From JAAZAI01 sp050942875 (lineage in GTDB: Bacteria > Verrucomicrobiota > Kiritimatiellia > RFP12 > UBA3636): a DNA stretch of 32,356 bases. The stretch covers positions 1-32,356 of the forward strand of contig JBMNOD010000037.1 of the NCBI GenBank assembly GCA_050942875.1. Direction: 5' to 3'. Of the stretch, positions 1 to 7,978 are shown piece after piece. The notes beneath the pieces are model-generated. The model ran no database searches. It saw only the letters and a list, made by a program, of their open reading frames with translations, and was not told where the DNA came from. Each line of letters starts with the position of its first letter. Within the stretch, counting starts at the first letter, position 1. A program made the position numbers and the translations under genes.

Positions 1-1
1 G

Positions 2-88
2 AACGCGGCGATCCGGAAGGCTTTCGGATCGGTGACGCCCCAAGACGCAGAATCCTGGTTCGCATCGTGCGGCTATATTATTTCTTAA
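2..88 (+). CDS. C-terminal fragment of a probable IS630-like DDE transposase
   Basis: The frame entering the window from the left encodes 28 residues and stops with TAA at 86-88. The tail has the pattern A-F-x-x-V-T-x-x-x-A-x-x-W-F-x-x-C-G-Y followed by a few residues and the stop. This resembles the C-terminal W-F-x-x-C-G-Y ending common in IS630-family DDE transposases. The catalytic residues would lie upstream, outside the window. It is read from a short tail only, so another protein ending this way cannot be excluded. If correct, the window begins at the edge of an insertion sequence and the terminal inverted repeat should lie just after position 88. Confidence 0.4.
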   Translation, partial: NAAIRKAFGSVTPQDAESWFASCGYIIS

Positions 89-167
89 ACCGCTCTAGAC
101 AGGATGACAAGATTAACTTGATCCGGATCGGACCTTCCGCCCAGCTACCCCCCCCCAGCTTCCCTCA

Positions 168-196
168 TGGACATCCGCAACGGAATCGGCTAACAT
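168..196 (+). promoter_or_regulatory. Candidate sigma70 promoter for the MFS permease
   Basis: TGGACA (168-173), a 17-nt spacer and TAACAT (191-196) lie before the ATG at 230. The expected transcript start is near 203, giving a leader of about 27 nt. No Shine-Dalgarno sequence is visible in that leader. The gap 89-229 holds nothing else that I recognise. Confidence 0.4.
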
Positions 197-229
197 TGCG
201 GACATTCCCAAACCGCTCGACCACCGACC

Positions 230-1495
230 ATGAACGCCTCCCCCGAAACCCAAACAGAAACGCGTCGCGCGACGCAACTCGTTGCGCTGTGCTGCGCCGT
301 GTATTTCACGAGCTACCTCACGCGCAAGGGGTACGACGCCTCGATCCTCGCCATCTGCGACGAAACCGACCTCGCGCGCTCGGCCGCCGGGCTTGCGAGC
401 ACGGCCGCCGTCGCGCTGTACGGCTCGGGCCAGTTCGTGACCGGCGCGCTCGCCGACCGCTTCGACGCGCGCAAGATCGTCCTCGGGGCGCTGCTGCTCA
501 CGGCCGCCTGCAACGCGCTGATGCCCGTCGTCGTCGGCTGCGTGCCGGCGATGGTCGCGCTGTGGGCCGTCAACGGCTTCGCGCAAGCCATGTTCTGGCC
601 GCCGCTTGTCAAGATCGTCGCGGCGAACCTCCGCCCGGGCGCCTACCGTGGCGCGATCTTCTGGATCAGCGTGTCGTGCAACGTCGCCAGCCTCGCGGTC
701 TATCTGCTCGTTTCCAGTTGCATCCGGATTTCCGGCTGGCAGCTCGCCTTCGCCATCTCCGTGACGGCGGCGCTGGCGGTGGCCGTGCTCTGGCGCGTCG
801 CCGCGCCCCGCCTCGCGCCGGAGTCCGGTCTCGTCCCGCGCACGCAGTCGCCCGGCGCTGAAAAGACGTCCGCCTCGGCCGGGATCCCGATCGGACGGCT
901 GATCGTCGCCGCCGGGCTCATCCCCGCGATGGCCGCCATCGTGTGCCAGGGCTTCCTGCGCGACGGCATCGAAGTCTGGGCGCCCACCATCGTCAGCGAC
1001 CTCTACCGCCTCGGCACGTCCGGCTCGATCTTCTCCGCCGCGTTGCTGCCCGTCTTCTCCGTGATGAGCATGGCGGGGTCGCGGCTGCTTCGGCGGTGGC
1101 TGGGCGACGAAATGAAGGCGGCGATCACGCTCTTCGGCCTCGGCCTGGCCTGCGCGTCGCTGCTCTTCGCGACGGATGGCGCCACGCTGGCGATCGGGCT
1201 CCCGCTGCTCGCCCTCCTCTCCGCCTCGATGCACGGAACGAACCTCATGCTCATCGGCGAGCTCCCCGGACGTTTCGCCCGCTACGGCCGCGTCGGCACG
1301 ATTTCGGGCCTTCTCAACGCCTTCACCTACATCGGCGCGGCGATTTCCATCTACGGCTTCCCCATCCTCCACGAACGGTTCCAAGGCTGGCGCCCCGTCT
1401 TTGCGATCTGGATGGGCATCCTCGCCCTCGGCCTCACACTGACCTGCCTCGCCCGACGCAGCTTCCGCTCCTTCACTCAAAAAGCAAAAGAATAA
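230..1495 (+). CDS. Major facilitator superfamily permease, OPA-like
   Basis: This is a 421-residue polytopic inner-membrane transporter. Hydrophobic segments run along the whole length in a 6+6 arrangement, with a hydrophilic central loop near residues 205-225 (the stretch rich in S, E, P and K). The first helix contains Y-x-x-x-x-R-K-G-Y, and the cytoplasmic loop after helix 2 reads A-D-R-F-D-A-R-K, matching the MFS loop 2-3 signature G/A-x-x-x-D-R-x-x-x-R. The N-terminal pattern resembles the organophosphate:phosphate antiporter group (GlpT/UhpT-like) in which Y-x-x-R-x is conserved, but the substrate cannot be read from the sequence. It is a lone gene on this strand, followed after 52 nt by the C45-type gene, which has its own promoter. 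No SD is visible before the ATG. Confidence 0.85.
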   Translation: MNASPETQTETRRATQLVALCCAVYFTSYLTRKGYDASILAICDETDLARSAAGLASTAAVALYGSGQFVTGALADRFDARKIVLGALLLTAACNALMPVVVGCVPAMVALWAVNGFAQAMFWPPLVKIVAANLRPGAYRGAIFWISVSCNVASLAVYLLVSSCIRISGWQLAFAISVTAALAVAVLWRVAAPRLAPESGLVPRTQSPGAEKTSASAGIPIGRLIVAAGLIPAMAAIVCQGFLRDGIEVWAPTIVSDLYRLGTSGSIFSAALLPVFSVMSMAGSRLLRRWLGDEMKAAITLFGLGLACASLLFATDGATLAIGLPLLALLSASMHGTNLMLIGELPGRFARYGRVGTISGLLNAFTYIGAAISIYGFPILHERFQGWRPVFAIWMGILALGLTLTCLARRSFRSFTQKAKE

Positions 1496-1511
1496 CTGCG
1501 AAACTTCAGCA

Positions 1512-1540
1512 TTCCAATTTCGTGGAAAAGGATGTATAAT
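1512..1540 (+). promoter_or_regulatory. Promoter with -10 adjacent to the start codon (C45 gene)
   Basis: A perfect TATAAT (1535-1540) ends 7 nt before the ATG at 1548. A weak -35, TTCCAA (1512-1517), sits 17 nt upstream. Since transcription normally begins about 7 nt after the -10, the mRNA would be leaderless or nearly so if translation starts at 1548. Confidence 0.5.
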
Positions 1541-1547
1541 CAAGGAA

Positions 1548-2690
1548 ATGCAAGGGGCGAACATACCCCGACCCCCAGCACGGCTTATACTCATGACTGT
1601 CCCCGAAATCATTCTTTCTGGCTCCCCCCGCCAAAAAGGGCTCACGCACGGGCGTCTCGCACGGGCTCTCGTCTTGCGCAGTCTTGAGACCTACCGCATG
1701 CGCTTTGCTCGCAGCAAGGGATTTTCCTGGGAAGACGCGCGCGCCGTCGCGCGCGATTTCGCACCCACGCTCGTCGGTCCATTCGCACCGTATGCCGAGG
1801 AAATGCAGGGAATCGCCGACGGCGCGGGCCTTGAGTTCGAGGACGTTCTGGCGATGAACTTGCGCAGCGAGATTCTCTACTCGGGGCTTCAGCGTCCCGA
1901 GACGGGAAGCTTGGCCGAATGCTCGGCGTTCGCAGCAACGCCCCCCGCGACAGCAGGCGGCGCCGTTTTGGCCGGCCAGACGTGGGACTACACACGTGCC
2001 CAGCGTGAGGCGACCTTCCTCGCGCGCTTTCCCAAAGAGGGGGATCGTCCCGCCATGTGGATGCCGATGGAAGGCGGCATGGTCGGCGGCAAGGGCGTGA
2101 ACGCCGCAGGGATCTCCCTCACGCTCAACGCGCTCAGCTCCCCCCGGACGGGAATGGGAATCCCGCTCCATGTCCGGATGCGCCGCATCCTCGAAGCACG
2201 GACGTTTGAGAAGGCGATCCAGCATGCTTTCGAACCCCCGGTCGCAGGCCCGGCCTGTCTGATCATCACGTCCGCAGATGGACGATGCTCAGGTTTCGAA
2301 TTGGATCCCGACGGCACAGCGGTCCTCTACCCCAAAAGAGGAATTCTCGTTCACACAAACCATTTCATCTCCTCGCGCTATCGACTGGCCGAGAGCGATT
2401 TGCCAGGCGGCAGCACCGTTCCGCGCCTCCAGCGTCTCTCCGCCTTGCTTCACGGCACGACGGCGATTTCCGAGTCTGATGCCGAAACATTCCTTCGCGA
2501 CCACGAAAACGCCCCGTTCTCCATCTGCGCACATCCTGCGCCCGACACGCCGCCCGAGCGTTTTTCTGAAGTCAGCGCAACAAACTATGCCTTCGTCGTC
2601 AACCTCTCCCGAGGTCGCCTCCGATTCGTCATGGGGAATCCTTGCGAAGGCGAATTCCGCACGCTCCTGGATCAAAAGAGAAGCAGCTAG
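1548..2690 (+). CDS. C45-family (acyl-CoA:6-APA acyltransferase-like) Ntn hydrolase
   Basis: This 380-residue protein resembles the peptidase C45 / acyl-coenzyme A:6-aminopenicillanic acid acyltransferase group. These are Ntn hydrolases that cleave themselves before a cysteine, which then becomes the nucleophile. The family pattern is visible: an early G-x-x-x-x-x-G-L-x-H-G element, F-A-P-Y-A-E-E-x-x-G-I-A-D-G-A-G, then N-L-R-S-E-I and the E-C-S-A-F segment with the candidate nucleophile Cys125. A-G-Q-T-W-D follows and matches the conserved Q-N-W-D region. G-V-N-A-A-G-I-S-L-T-x-N lies mid-protein. Start 1548 follows a TATAAT by 7 nt; an in-frame ATG at 1593 would remove 15 residues and is an alternative. 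The natural substrate is unknown; bacterial members often act on small amides. Codon use matches its neighbours. Confidence 0.8.
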   Translation: MQGANIPRPPARLILMTVPEIILSGSPRQKGLTHGRLARALVLRSLETYRMRFARSKGFSWEDARAVARDFAPTLVGPFAPYAEEMQGIADGAGLEFEDVLAMNLRSEILYSGLQRPETGSLAECSAFAATPPATAGGAVLAGQTWDYTRAQREATFLARFPKEGDRPAMWMPMEGGMVGGKGVNAAGISLTLNALSSPRTGMGIPLHVRMRRILEARTFEKAIQHAFEPPVAGPACLIITSADGRCSGFELDPDGTAVLYPKRGILVHTNHFISSRYRLAESDLPGGSTVPRLQRLSALLHGTTAISESDAETFLRDHENAPFSICAHPAPDTPPERFSEVSATNYAFVVNLSRGRLRFVMGNPCEGEFRTLLDQKRSS

Positions 2691-2704
2691 TCGCCAACCC
2701 CTCT

Positions 2705-2724
2705 TTTTTGATCTCAATCAAAAA
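2705..2724. terminator. AT-rich hairpin between convergent genes
   Basis: TTTTTGAT (2705-2712) and ATCAAAAA (2717-2724) form an inverted repeat around CTCA. It lies between the convergent C45 and DUF89 genes and overlaps the end of the latter. Both strands end in a U-rich arm, so it could act as a short bidirectional terminator, but the stem is weak. Confidence 0.35.
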
Positions 2725-3599
2725 TTCTTCAAAAAGATCTGAATCGAGCGTGGAGCGCCGTTGACTTCACGGGTGACGACGGGGCATTTCGCGAGAAAAA
2801 GGAACGCAATCGGATGATCCGTGCAGTCGCTCAACGTCTCGAAATTCGCTTGCCCTTTCGCGACGACGAGATCGCTTGCGGCGAATGCCTCCGCGAATGC
2901 CGGGCCGCAGGTCTCCGGCACGACGCCGGCCACGCCGTCGTCGTTTGAAACAACCGCGCGAGCAAAACCAGGGCCGTATCCCGATTCGTCCAGCTCCGCC
3001 GCCGTGATGTCATTGAACACAGGCTTTCCACGCACGGCGAGCGTGGCCTTCTCGCGATACGGCTCAATCAGCAGCCGGTCGAAGACGGCTTCGCCACAGT
3101 TGTCAAAAATCCAGAAGATGCTTGTCGCTTCATCCATTTTTTCCTTGAGCTTCACAACCGCCGCCGCATCCAGAGGCGTTGTGAACGCCTCGCGTATCGC
3201 GTCGATCGCATCGCCCATGTCAAGATCGGCGTAGATCGCAAAATCGAGAATGTTGCCCGCGACGGAAAGGCGGAGCCGGCTCTCGAAGGCGTCGGGATTC
3301 CAACCGGGAATCTCGTCCAGCTTCGTCATCAGCTTCAAGGCAAGCTCGGTGGACATCTTCTTTTCCGGCGCCCACGGATCCGGCACGGCGCCATCAGTCA
3401 ACAGGAGCGCATGATCGACAAGCTGCCGCGCGTAGCAAGGCGGCGACAGCGAATACCCGGCCTCGGCTGCGTCCGCAAGAATGCGCATGCCGCCGGCGGC
3501 AATGCGCTGTTCAAGATCGGGGTCGCCTTGTGCAGACCTTCGTGCAAGGTCGATCACATTGCGGGCGAGGCAAGGGAGGCACTCAATACACGCTTTCAT
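2718..3599 (-). CDS. DUF89 family protein (ARMT1-like, damage-control phosphatase fold)
   Basis: This protein of about 293 residues belongs to the DUF89 family of metal-dependent phosphatases. The members studied remove phosphate from damaged phosphometabolites. The N-terminus M-K-A-C-I-E-C-L-P-C-L-A-R with clustered cysteines is typical of the archaeal/bacterial subgroup. Other family blocks are A-G-N-I-L-D-F-A, the D-N-C-G-E-A-V-F-D-R-L-L motif with metal- and substrate-contacting Asp and Asn, the region around S-N-D-D-G, G-Q-A-N-F-E-T-L and the C-terminal L-F-L-A-K-C-P-V-V. I chose the ATG at 3599, not an upstream in-frame codon at 3629, because TATAAT lies 6 nt before it and the homologous N-terminus begins M-K-A-C. 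The upstream choice would place the promoter inside the gene. The exact substrate is unknown. Confidence 0.85.
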   Translation of the reverse strand: MKACIECLPCLARNVIDLARRSAQGDPDLEQRIAAGGMRILADAAEAGYSLSPPCYARQLVDHALLLTDGAVPDPWAPEKKMSTELALKLMTKLDEIPGWNPDAFESRLRLSVAGNILDFAIYADLDMGDAIDAIREAFTTPLDAAAVVKLKEKMDEATSIFWIFDNCGEAVFDRLLIEPYREKATLAVRGKPVFNDITAAELDESGYGPGFARAVVSNDDGVAGVVPETCGPAFAEAFAASDLVVAKGQANFETLSDCTDHPIAFLFLAKCPVVTREVNGAPRSIQIFLKNF

Positions 3600-3605
3600 G
3601 TCGCG

Positions 3606-3634
3606 ATTATACCCCATCTTGACATGCATTGCAT
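3606..3634 (-). promoter_or_regulatory. TATAAT 6 nt before the DUF89 start codon
   Basis: Read on the minus strand, TATAAT occupies 3611-3606 and the ATG begins at 3599, leaving 6 nt. The -35 at 17-nt spacing is ATGCAA, a weak match. The geometry implies a leaderless transcript. Confidence 0.5.
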
Positions 3635-3731
3635 TGAGAAAGATTCAAGGGGGCGCTGGCATGAAGCCGATTCGCAAAGAAGGTTTCGCGAAGCGCCCCG
3701 GCATCCGGCGCGGGAACAAGCACGCGCATCA

Positions 3732-3749
3732 TTTTTGGGGACAGCCCCC
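3732..3749. repeat. Dispersed GGGGACAGCCCC-type motif
   Basis: TTTTTGGGGACAGCCCCC lies just past the recA stop codon. Related forms occur at 5057-5077 (TTTTTCGGACAGCCCCC), 12602-12614 (GGGGTCTGTCCCC) and 22483-22495 (AGGGTCCGTCCCC). They look like a short dispersed REP-type family found only between genes in this window. Confidence 0.5.
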
Positions 3750-3754
3750 TGGTA

Positions 3755-4789
3755 TCACTCTTCCTTCGACTTCTCCGCCATCTCGGGCTTGCCTTTCATC
3801 TCGGCAACCAGTTTTTCGAGGGTTTCGGGGTTTTGCTCAAGGAATTGGGCGGCGGCGGCGGCGCCTTGGCCGATTTGCTCGGAGCCGTAGCTGAACCAGG
3901 AGCCGCGCTTCTCGACCAGCCCTTGCTTGAGGGCGGCTTCAAGCACGGAACCTTCCCACCAGATGCCGCGGTCGTAGAGAATGTCAAACTCTGCCTCGAC
4001 GAAGGGCGGGGCGACCTTGTTCTTGACGACCTTGACGCGCGTGCGGTTGCCGATCATTGCGCCAGAGGTGTCTTTGATCGCGCCGATGCGCTGGATGTTG
4101 AGGCGGACGGAGGCGTAGAATTTGAGCGCACGGCCGCCAGGGGTCGTCTCGGGGTTGCCAAACATGATGCCGATTTTCTCGCGGATCTGATTGGTGAAGA
4201 CGCAGAGGGTCTTCGTCTGGGCGAGCAACGCGGTGAGCTTGCGCATGGCCTGCGACATGAGACGCGCCTGGAGGCCGACGTGAGTGTCGCCCATGGTGCC
4301 GTCGAGCTCGGCCTTGGGGGTGAGGGCGGCGACGGAGTCCACGACAATCACATCGAGGGCGCCGCTGCGCGCGAGCGATTCGGTGATGTTGAGCGCCTCT
4401 TCGCCGGAGGTCGGCTGGGCGACGAGAAGATTGTCGAGATCGACGCCGATGCGCCTGGCATAGGCGGGGTCGAGAGCGTGTTCGACATCGATGAAGGCGG
4501 CCATGCCGCCGCCTTTCTGCGCATTGGCGATGATGTGGAGGGCGAGGGTGGTCTTGCCGGAGGATTCGGGGCCGAAGATCTCGACGATGCGCCCGCGGGG
4601 GAGCCCCCAGACGCCGAGCGCCATGTCGAGGCTGAAGGAGCCGGTGGGGACGACTTCGATGTTCTTGTCGGCTTCGACATCGCCCATGCGCATGATTGCG
4701 CCTTCGCCGAAGTCCTTGCGAATTTGAGCGATGGCTGCGTCGAGCGCGCTATTGCCGCGCGAAGGGGTGGCGTCCGTTTTTTTGGCCAT
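3755..4789 (-). CDS. recA: RecA recombinase
   Basis: RecA of 344 residues forms ATP-dependent filaments on single-stranded DNA, drives strand exchange and triggers LexA autocleavage. The Walker A motif G-P-E-S-S-G-K-T is at residues 73-80. Walker B is the D-V-I-V-V-D-S segment, and loop L2 contains the T-N-Q-I-R-E-K-I-G-x-M-F-G-N-P-E-T-T-P-G-G block. The C-terminal domain has G-S-W-F-S-Y-G and ends in an acidic, Lys/Glu-rich tail as usual. An AAAGGA Shine-Dalgarno precedes the ATG by about 8 nt. The gene stands alone; no recX is next to it, and no TGTTC-N4-GAACA type operator or other clear LexA box is visible upstream, so its SOS control cannot be read here. Confidence 0.98.
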   Translation of the reverse strand: MAKKTDATPSRGNSALDAAIAQIRKDFGEGAIMRMGDVEADKNIEVVPTGSFSLDMALGVWGLPRGRIVEIFGPESSGKTTLALHIIANAQKGGGMAAFIDVEHALDPAYARRIGVDLDNLLVAQPTSGEEALNITESLARSGALDVIVVDSVAALTPKAELDGTMGDTHVGLQARLMSQAMRKLTALLAQTKTLCVFTNQIREKIGIMFGNPETTPGGRALKFYASVRLNIQRIGAIKDTSGAMIGNRTRVKVVKNKVAPPFVEAEFDILYDRGIWWEGSVLEAALKQGLVEKRGSWFSYGSEQIGQGAAAAAQFLEQNPETLEKLVAEMKGKPEMAEKSKEE

Positions 4790-5090
4790 GGTGAGGTTCC
4801 TTTAGGGTAAAAGAGTTCGGGGTTCGGGGCTTTCAGAAACTTTGTCGTGAGCGTTGTCGAAAATGGTGGGAGAGCGGGGAATCAAGAATGGGAGCAAGCG
4901 TCTGGCTGATGGTAAAGACCCGACAGTCCATAGACCATGGTCCATAGTCCTCAATCGGAAGGAGAAAAAAGCGAAAGGGAGGAGGAAAGCCAAATTTCGA
5001 ACTTCCAAATCTCAAACATCGCTTAGTTTACACTGAATTCTCAACGGAGTCCAAGGGTTTTTCGGACAGCCCCCAAAACTTCCTCAACGA
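4790..5090. other. Divergent intergenic gap between recA and the M28 gene
   Basis: This stretch holds no convincing gene. It contains a short direct repeat, GTCCATAG, at 4926-4933 and 4940-4947, flanking the palindrome ACCATGGT (4934-4941). It also has one member of the dispersed GGACAGCCCC family at 5057-5077. The recA promoter must lie here on the minus strand, but I see no clear -10/-35 pair. Confidence 0.5.
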
Positions 5091-5119
5091 TTGCCTCGGC
5101 GCGAGGGTTGGTGTATAAT
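5091..5119 (+). promoter_or_regulatory. Clear sigma70 promoter, leaderless geometry (M28 gene)
   Basis: TTGCCT (5091-5096), a 17-nt spacer and TATAAT (5114-5119) are followed by only 7 nt before the ATG at 5127. This is the cleanest promoter in the window. The predicted transcription start coincides with the start codon. A second in-frame ATG at 5118 overlaps the -10 and so cannot be on the transcript. Confidence 0.7.
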
Positions 5120-5126
5120 GCCGTTC

Positions 5127-6119
5127 ATGCGTAGAAGCCAAGCCGTTTTTGCCGCAGTTGCGGCCAGTTTGATCCTTGCCGGGTGCCGTGCCGAGGTCGA
5201 GGCCCGGGGCGGCTCCTGGGATCGGCTGCCGCCAGAGGCCGGAATCCGGATGTTCGCCTACACCAGCGAATTCGTCAAGATCGCCCCGCGCGATTCGGGC
5301 ACGTTGGGCGCGGCGAAGGCGTCCAAGTGGCTCGCCCAGGAAATCCGCCGGATGGGACTCAAGCCGCGCGCCGACACCTGGACGGAGAACACGCCCTTTG
5401 GCCCGAAGACCTTTTGCAACATCTATGTCGACATCCCCGGCGAGACTCCCGCCGTCGTCCTCTTCGGCTCCCACTATGACACAAAGGCGGGAATCGGCGA
5501 CGGTTTCCAAGGCGCCAACGATGGCGGCTCCAGCACGGGCGTCCTGCTCGCGCTGGCGGAGCATCTCGCCGAACGCAGGCCCAAACTCCGCCACACGGTG
5601 CGTTTCGCCTTCTTCGATGGCGAGGAGTGCTTTGGCGACACCTACCGCGACAACGACGGTCTTCACGGCAGCCGCCGCATGGCCGAGCAATTCGATTGCG
5701 ACCGAGCCAGGACGCCTCTCGTCGCCGCCATCATCCTCGACATGGTCGGAGACGAACATCACAAGCTCGAAACCCCACGCAACGTCACCCCCTGGCTCGC
5801 CAAAATCGCCTTGGAGGAGGGCGGTTCGCGTCCCGAAGTCGCCAATGTCTCCCTTGCTTCGACCATCATCATCGACGATCATCTCCCCTTCCTTCTCGCC
5901 CGCTTCAGCGCCATTGATCTGATCGATTTCGAATACGGCTCCGCGCCGGGGCTCCACGACTACTGGCATACGATGGAGGACACCATCGACAAGATCAGTC
6001 CGGACTCCCTCTACAAGACCGGGGCGCTTGCACTCGCCATGCTCGCGCGCATTGAGGCGGGCGACGGGGTGCCGGCCGAACTTCAGCCTCGTCCGGCGGC
6101 GGAGAATGGGTCGCGATGA
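5127..6119 (+). CDS. Lipoprotein M28 metallopeptidase / glutaminyl cyclase-like
   Basis: This is a 330-residue exported lipoprotein. Residues 1-20 form a signal peptide ending in the lipobox L-A-G-C with Cys20 as the lipidation site. The body is a zinc M28 fold. G-S-H-Y-D-T-K (His116, Asp118) gives the first ligand, G-A-N-D-G-G-S-S-T-G the bridging Asp132, F-F-D-G-E-E-C-F-G the catalytic Glu pair at 166-167, and D-M-V-G-D a further ligand. The late D-D-H-L-P-F-L and Y-W-H-T-M-E-D-T motifs are especially like glutaminyl-peptide cyclotransferases, which have D-D-x-x-P-F-L and V-W-H-T-x-D. It may therefore cyclise N-terminal glutamine or act as an aminopeptidase; sequence alone does not decide. 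Its stop overlaps the next gene's ATG by 4 nt (ATGA), so the two are translationally coupled. Confidence 0.85.
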   Translation: MRRSQAVFAAVAASLILAGCRAEVEARGGSWDRLPPEAGIRMFAYTSEFVKIAPRDSGTLGAAKASKWLAQEIRRMGLKPRADTWTENTPFGPKTFCNIYVDIPGETPAVVLFGSHYDTKAGIGDGFQGANDGGSSTGVLLALAEHLAERRPKLRHTVRFAFFDGEECFGDTYRDNDGLHGSRRMAEQFDCDRARTPLVAAIILDMVGDEHHKLETPRNVTPWLAKIALEEGGSRPEVANVSLASTIIIDDHLPFLLARFSAIDLIDFEYGSAPGLHDYWHTMEDTIDKISPDSLYKTGALALAMLARIEAGDGVPAELQPRPAAENGSR

Positions 6120-7216
6120 ACGTTCGATCGTCCTTGATGAAGGCCGTCGACTCGCTGTTCGGCCCGTTGCTTTGCAAACTGCTGTCGCGTGCGCAAACGC
6201 GCACGGAGCACCGTCGCGTCCAGGATCTGCCGGGGCCGGTGCTCGTCATCCGTCCCGGCGGCATCGGCGATGCGGTGATGCTCTTGCCCATGCTCGCCGC
6301 GCTTGAAGAGGCGATCCCGGGTCGTCGAATTGACGTGCTCTGCGAAAGCCGCAACGCCGGCATCTTCCGGCTCGCCCGTCCCGACGCCCGCATCGTGGCC
6401 TACGACGCCGCGCCCCTCGCGGCGCTGCGGCTCCTGTTCCGCGGCGGCTACGGCGCGGTGATCGACACGGAGCAATTCCACAACGCCTCCGGCGTCATGG
6501 CCGCGCTCACCCGCGCGCCGCTTCGGATCGGCTTCAAGATCAACACGAACCGCCGCGGCCTCTACACGCATCTGGTGAGCTACGATCTCGACGGACCGGA
6601 AGAATTGCAGTTTGGTCGCCTGCTTTCGGCCGCTTGTGGCAGAGTCGCCACCCTGCCCCCACGCGCCGGCATCCTGGCCGGGGCGGCGCTGCCGACCCTG
6701 CCGACGGGGCTGCTGCCGGATCGTCCGTTCCTGCTCGTCCACGCCGGCGGCAGCGCGCCGTGCAAGCGCTGTCCCGCGCCTGCGCTTGCGGAGGCGTGCC
6801 GCACCGTGGCCGGGGAAAACGCCCTGGGCCTTGTCGTCGTCGGCGCGACCGCCGATCACGCGGAAGCGGCAGATCTCACGGCACGCCTTGGATCCGAAGC
6901 CGTCAATCTTTGCGGACAACTGAACCTCGCCGGGACGGCCGCGGCGTGCCGAGCGGCGAAGGCCCTGGTCGGCCCCGATTCGGGCATTGCCCATCTTGCC
7001 GTGGCGGTCGGCACCCCAGCGGTCGTCGTGTTCGGCCCCAGCGACCCTGCAAAATGGGGGCCGCCGCCCGATTGCGGAACGGCGGTCGCCGAGCCGCTGC
7101 CTTGCTCGCCCTGCTCCATCTTCGGCTACACCAAGCCGTGCAGGAACTTCGAGTGCATTCAGCGCCTCGGTTCCAAGCGGATTGCCGAGGCAATCCGGGG
7201 GGAACTGAGGCGGTGA
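6116..7216 (+). CDS. Glycosyltransferase family 9 (heptosyltransferase-like)
   Basis: This 366-residue GT9 protein resembles the ADP-heptose:LPS heptosyltransferases (WaaC/WaaF/RfaF). Those transfer heptose from ADP-heptose to the lipopolysaccharide core at the inner face of the inner membrane. The N-terminal Rossmann half starts V-L-V-I-R-P-G-G-I-G-D-A-V, the hallmark GT9 segment. The C-terminal half carries H-A-G-G-S-A, V-V-V-G-A-T-A-D-H-A-E-A, L-C-G-Q-L-N-L and the donor-binding V-G-P-D-S-G-I-A-H-L-A block, then P-S-D-P-A-K-W-G-P. A cysteine-rich tail (C-x-x-C, then C-x-x-F-x-C) follows, as in many GT9 enzymes. It overlaps the M28 gene by 4 nt and shares its promoter. The sugar donor and acceptor are not determined. 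Confidence 0.9.
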   Translation: MNVRSSLMKAVDSLFGPLLCKLLSRAQTRTEHRRVQDLPGPVLVIRPGGIGDAVMLLPMLAALEEAIPGRRIDVLCESRNAGIFRLARPDARIVAYDAAPLAALRLLFRGGYGAVIDTEQFHNASGVMAALTRAPLRIGFKINTNRRGLYTHLVSYDLDGPEELQFGRLLSAACGRVATLPPRAGILAGAALPTLPTGLLPDRPFLLVHAGGSAPCKRCPAPALAEACRTVAGENALGLVVVGATADHAEAADLTARLGSEAVNLCGQLNLAGTAAACRAAKALVGPDSGIAHLAVAVGTPAVVVFGPSDPAKWGPPPDCGTAVAEPLPCSPCSIFGYTKPCRNFECIQRLGSKRIAEAIRGELRR

Positions 7217-7306
7217 CGCTTGACGCTTGACACTCGACACTTGGCTTTGGCGGCTTCGCCGAGTGGGGTGGGACAAAGCGAAACCTGAAATTTTAGGAGG
7301 CTTCAA

Positions 7307-7579
7307 ATGAAAGAGGTTAAAAAGACAACGGAGAAAGCAGCGGAAATCACGATCCCCGACGATCTTCCTTTCGAGAAGGCCGTCGAGCGGCTTGAGGCCG
7401 TCATTGCCGCAATGGAAGGCGGCACGGAGGGACTTGACGCCATGGTCGCCTCGTTCGAGGAGGGGCAGAAGCTGGTGAAGTTCTGCTCGGCCAAGCTCGC
7501 CGAAATCGAGCGCAAGGTCGAAATCCTCACGAAAGGCGCCGACGGGAAGGTCAAGGCGCAGCCTTTCGGCGAGGAGTGA
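7307..7579 (+). CDS. xseB: Exodeoxyribonuclease VII small subunit
   Basis: This 90-residue protein is the small subunit of exonuclease VII, which degrades single-stranded DNA together with XseA. The family core is clear: L-P-F-E-K-A-V-E-R-L-E-A-V-I-A-A-M-E-G-G, then M-V-A-S-F-E-E-G-Q-K-L-V-K-F-C and L-A-E-I-E-R-K-V-E-I-L, forming two antiparallel helices. The N-terminus is lysine-rich and about 15 residues longer than the minimal fold. A strong AGGAGG sits 6 nt before the ATG. No xseA is in the window. The last codons and stop (GAG GAG TGA) are identical in sequence to part of the intergenic repeat family that begins here. Confidence 0.93.
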   Translation: MKEVKKTTEKAAEITIPDDLPFEKAVERLEAVIAAMEGGTEGLDAMVASFEEGQKLVKFCSAKLAEIERKVEILTKGADGKVKAQPFGEE

Positions 7580-7978
7580 GAAGGGCGTAGAGAGAAGAGA
7601 GGGGTTTCCGCCGGGGCTCCCGCCTCAGACCCCGGTTTTGGAGCGTAGTGAGGAGTGAGAAGAGAGGAGTTTCCGCCGGGGCTCCCGCCCCAGACCCCGG
7701 TTTTGGAGCGTAGTGAGGAGTGAGAAGAGAGGAGTTTCCGCCGGGGCTCCCGCCCCAGACCCCGGGAATTTACCTGCGTAGGCGGATTGGCGTGAGTGGC
7801 GTTTTTGTCCACAGAAAACACAAAAAGGGAGGTCGCAACAGGGGTCTGGGGTGTCCCCAGCCAACACTCTTCTCTACGCTCTACGCCCTCCTCACTAAAA
7901 AAGGGGTCTGGGGCGCCCCCAGCCTGAACTACGCTCTTCTCACTCCTCGCTCCTCTCTCATCATTCATCACTCCTCTT
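7580..7978. repeat. Composite hairpin repeat element, copy 1
   Basis: This convergent gap contains no gene and is almost wholly repeat. It opens with a type-A array of three units with a 65-bp period (first bases at 7605, 7670, 7735). Each has a CCGGGG...CCCCGG hairpin followed by a TTTTGGAGCGTAGTGAGGAG segment. A bridge follows (about 7766-7838, with TTGTCCACAGAAAACAC). Two type-B units come next, built on CTGGGG-n3-CCCCAG hairpins with a run of T or A. The same order recurs at 13622-13980, and an inverted B array plus bridge lies at 9239-9430. Confidence 0.8.

Noticed and set aside
113..1645. A 510-codon minus-strand frame over the MFS gene
   Set aside because: The charged, Arg/Asp/Glu-rich composition is typical of antisense GC-rich DNA; the MFS frame has clear membrane helices.
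4790..5126. A LexA (SOS) box upstream of recA
   Set aside because: I looked for TGTTC-N4-GAACA and CTG-N10-CAG forms. Only GTTCGGGG direct repeats and ACCATGGT are seen, and none fits.
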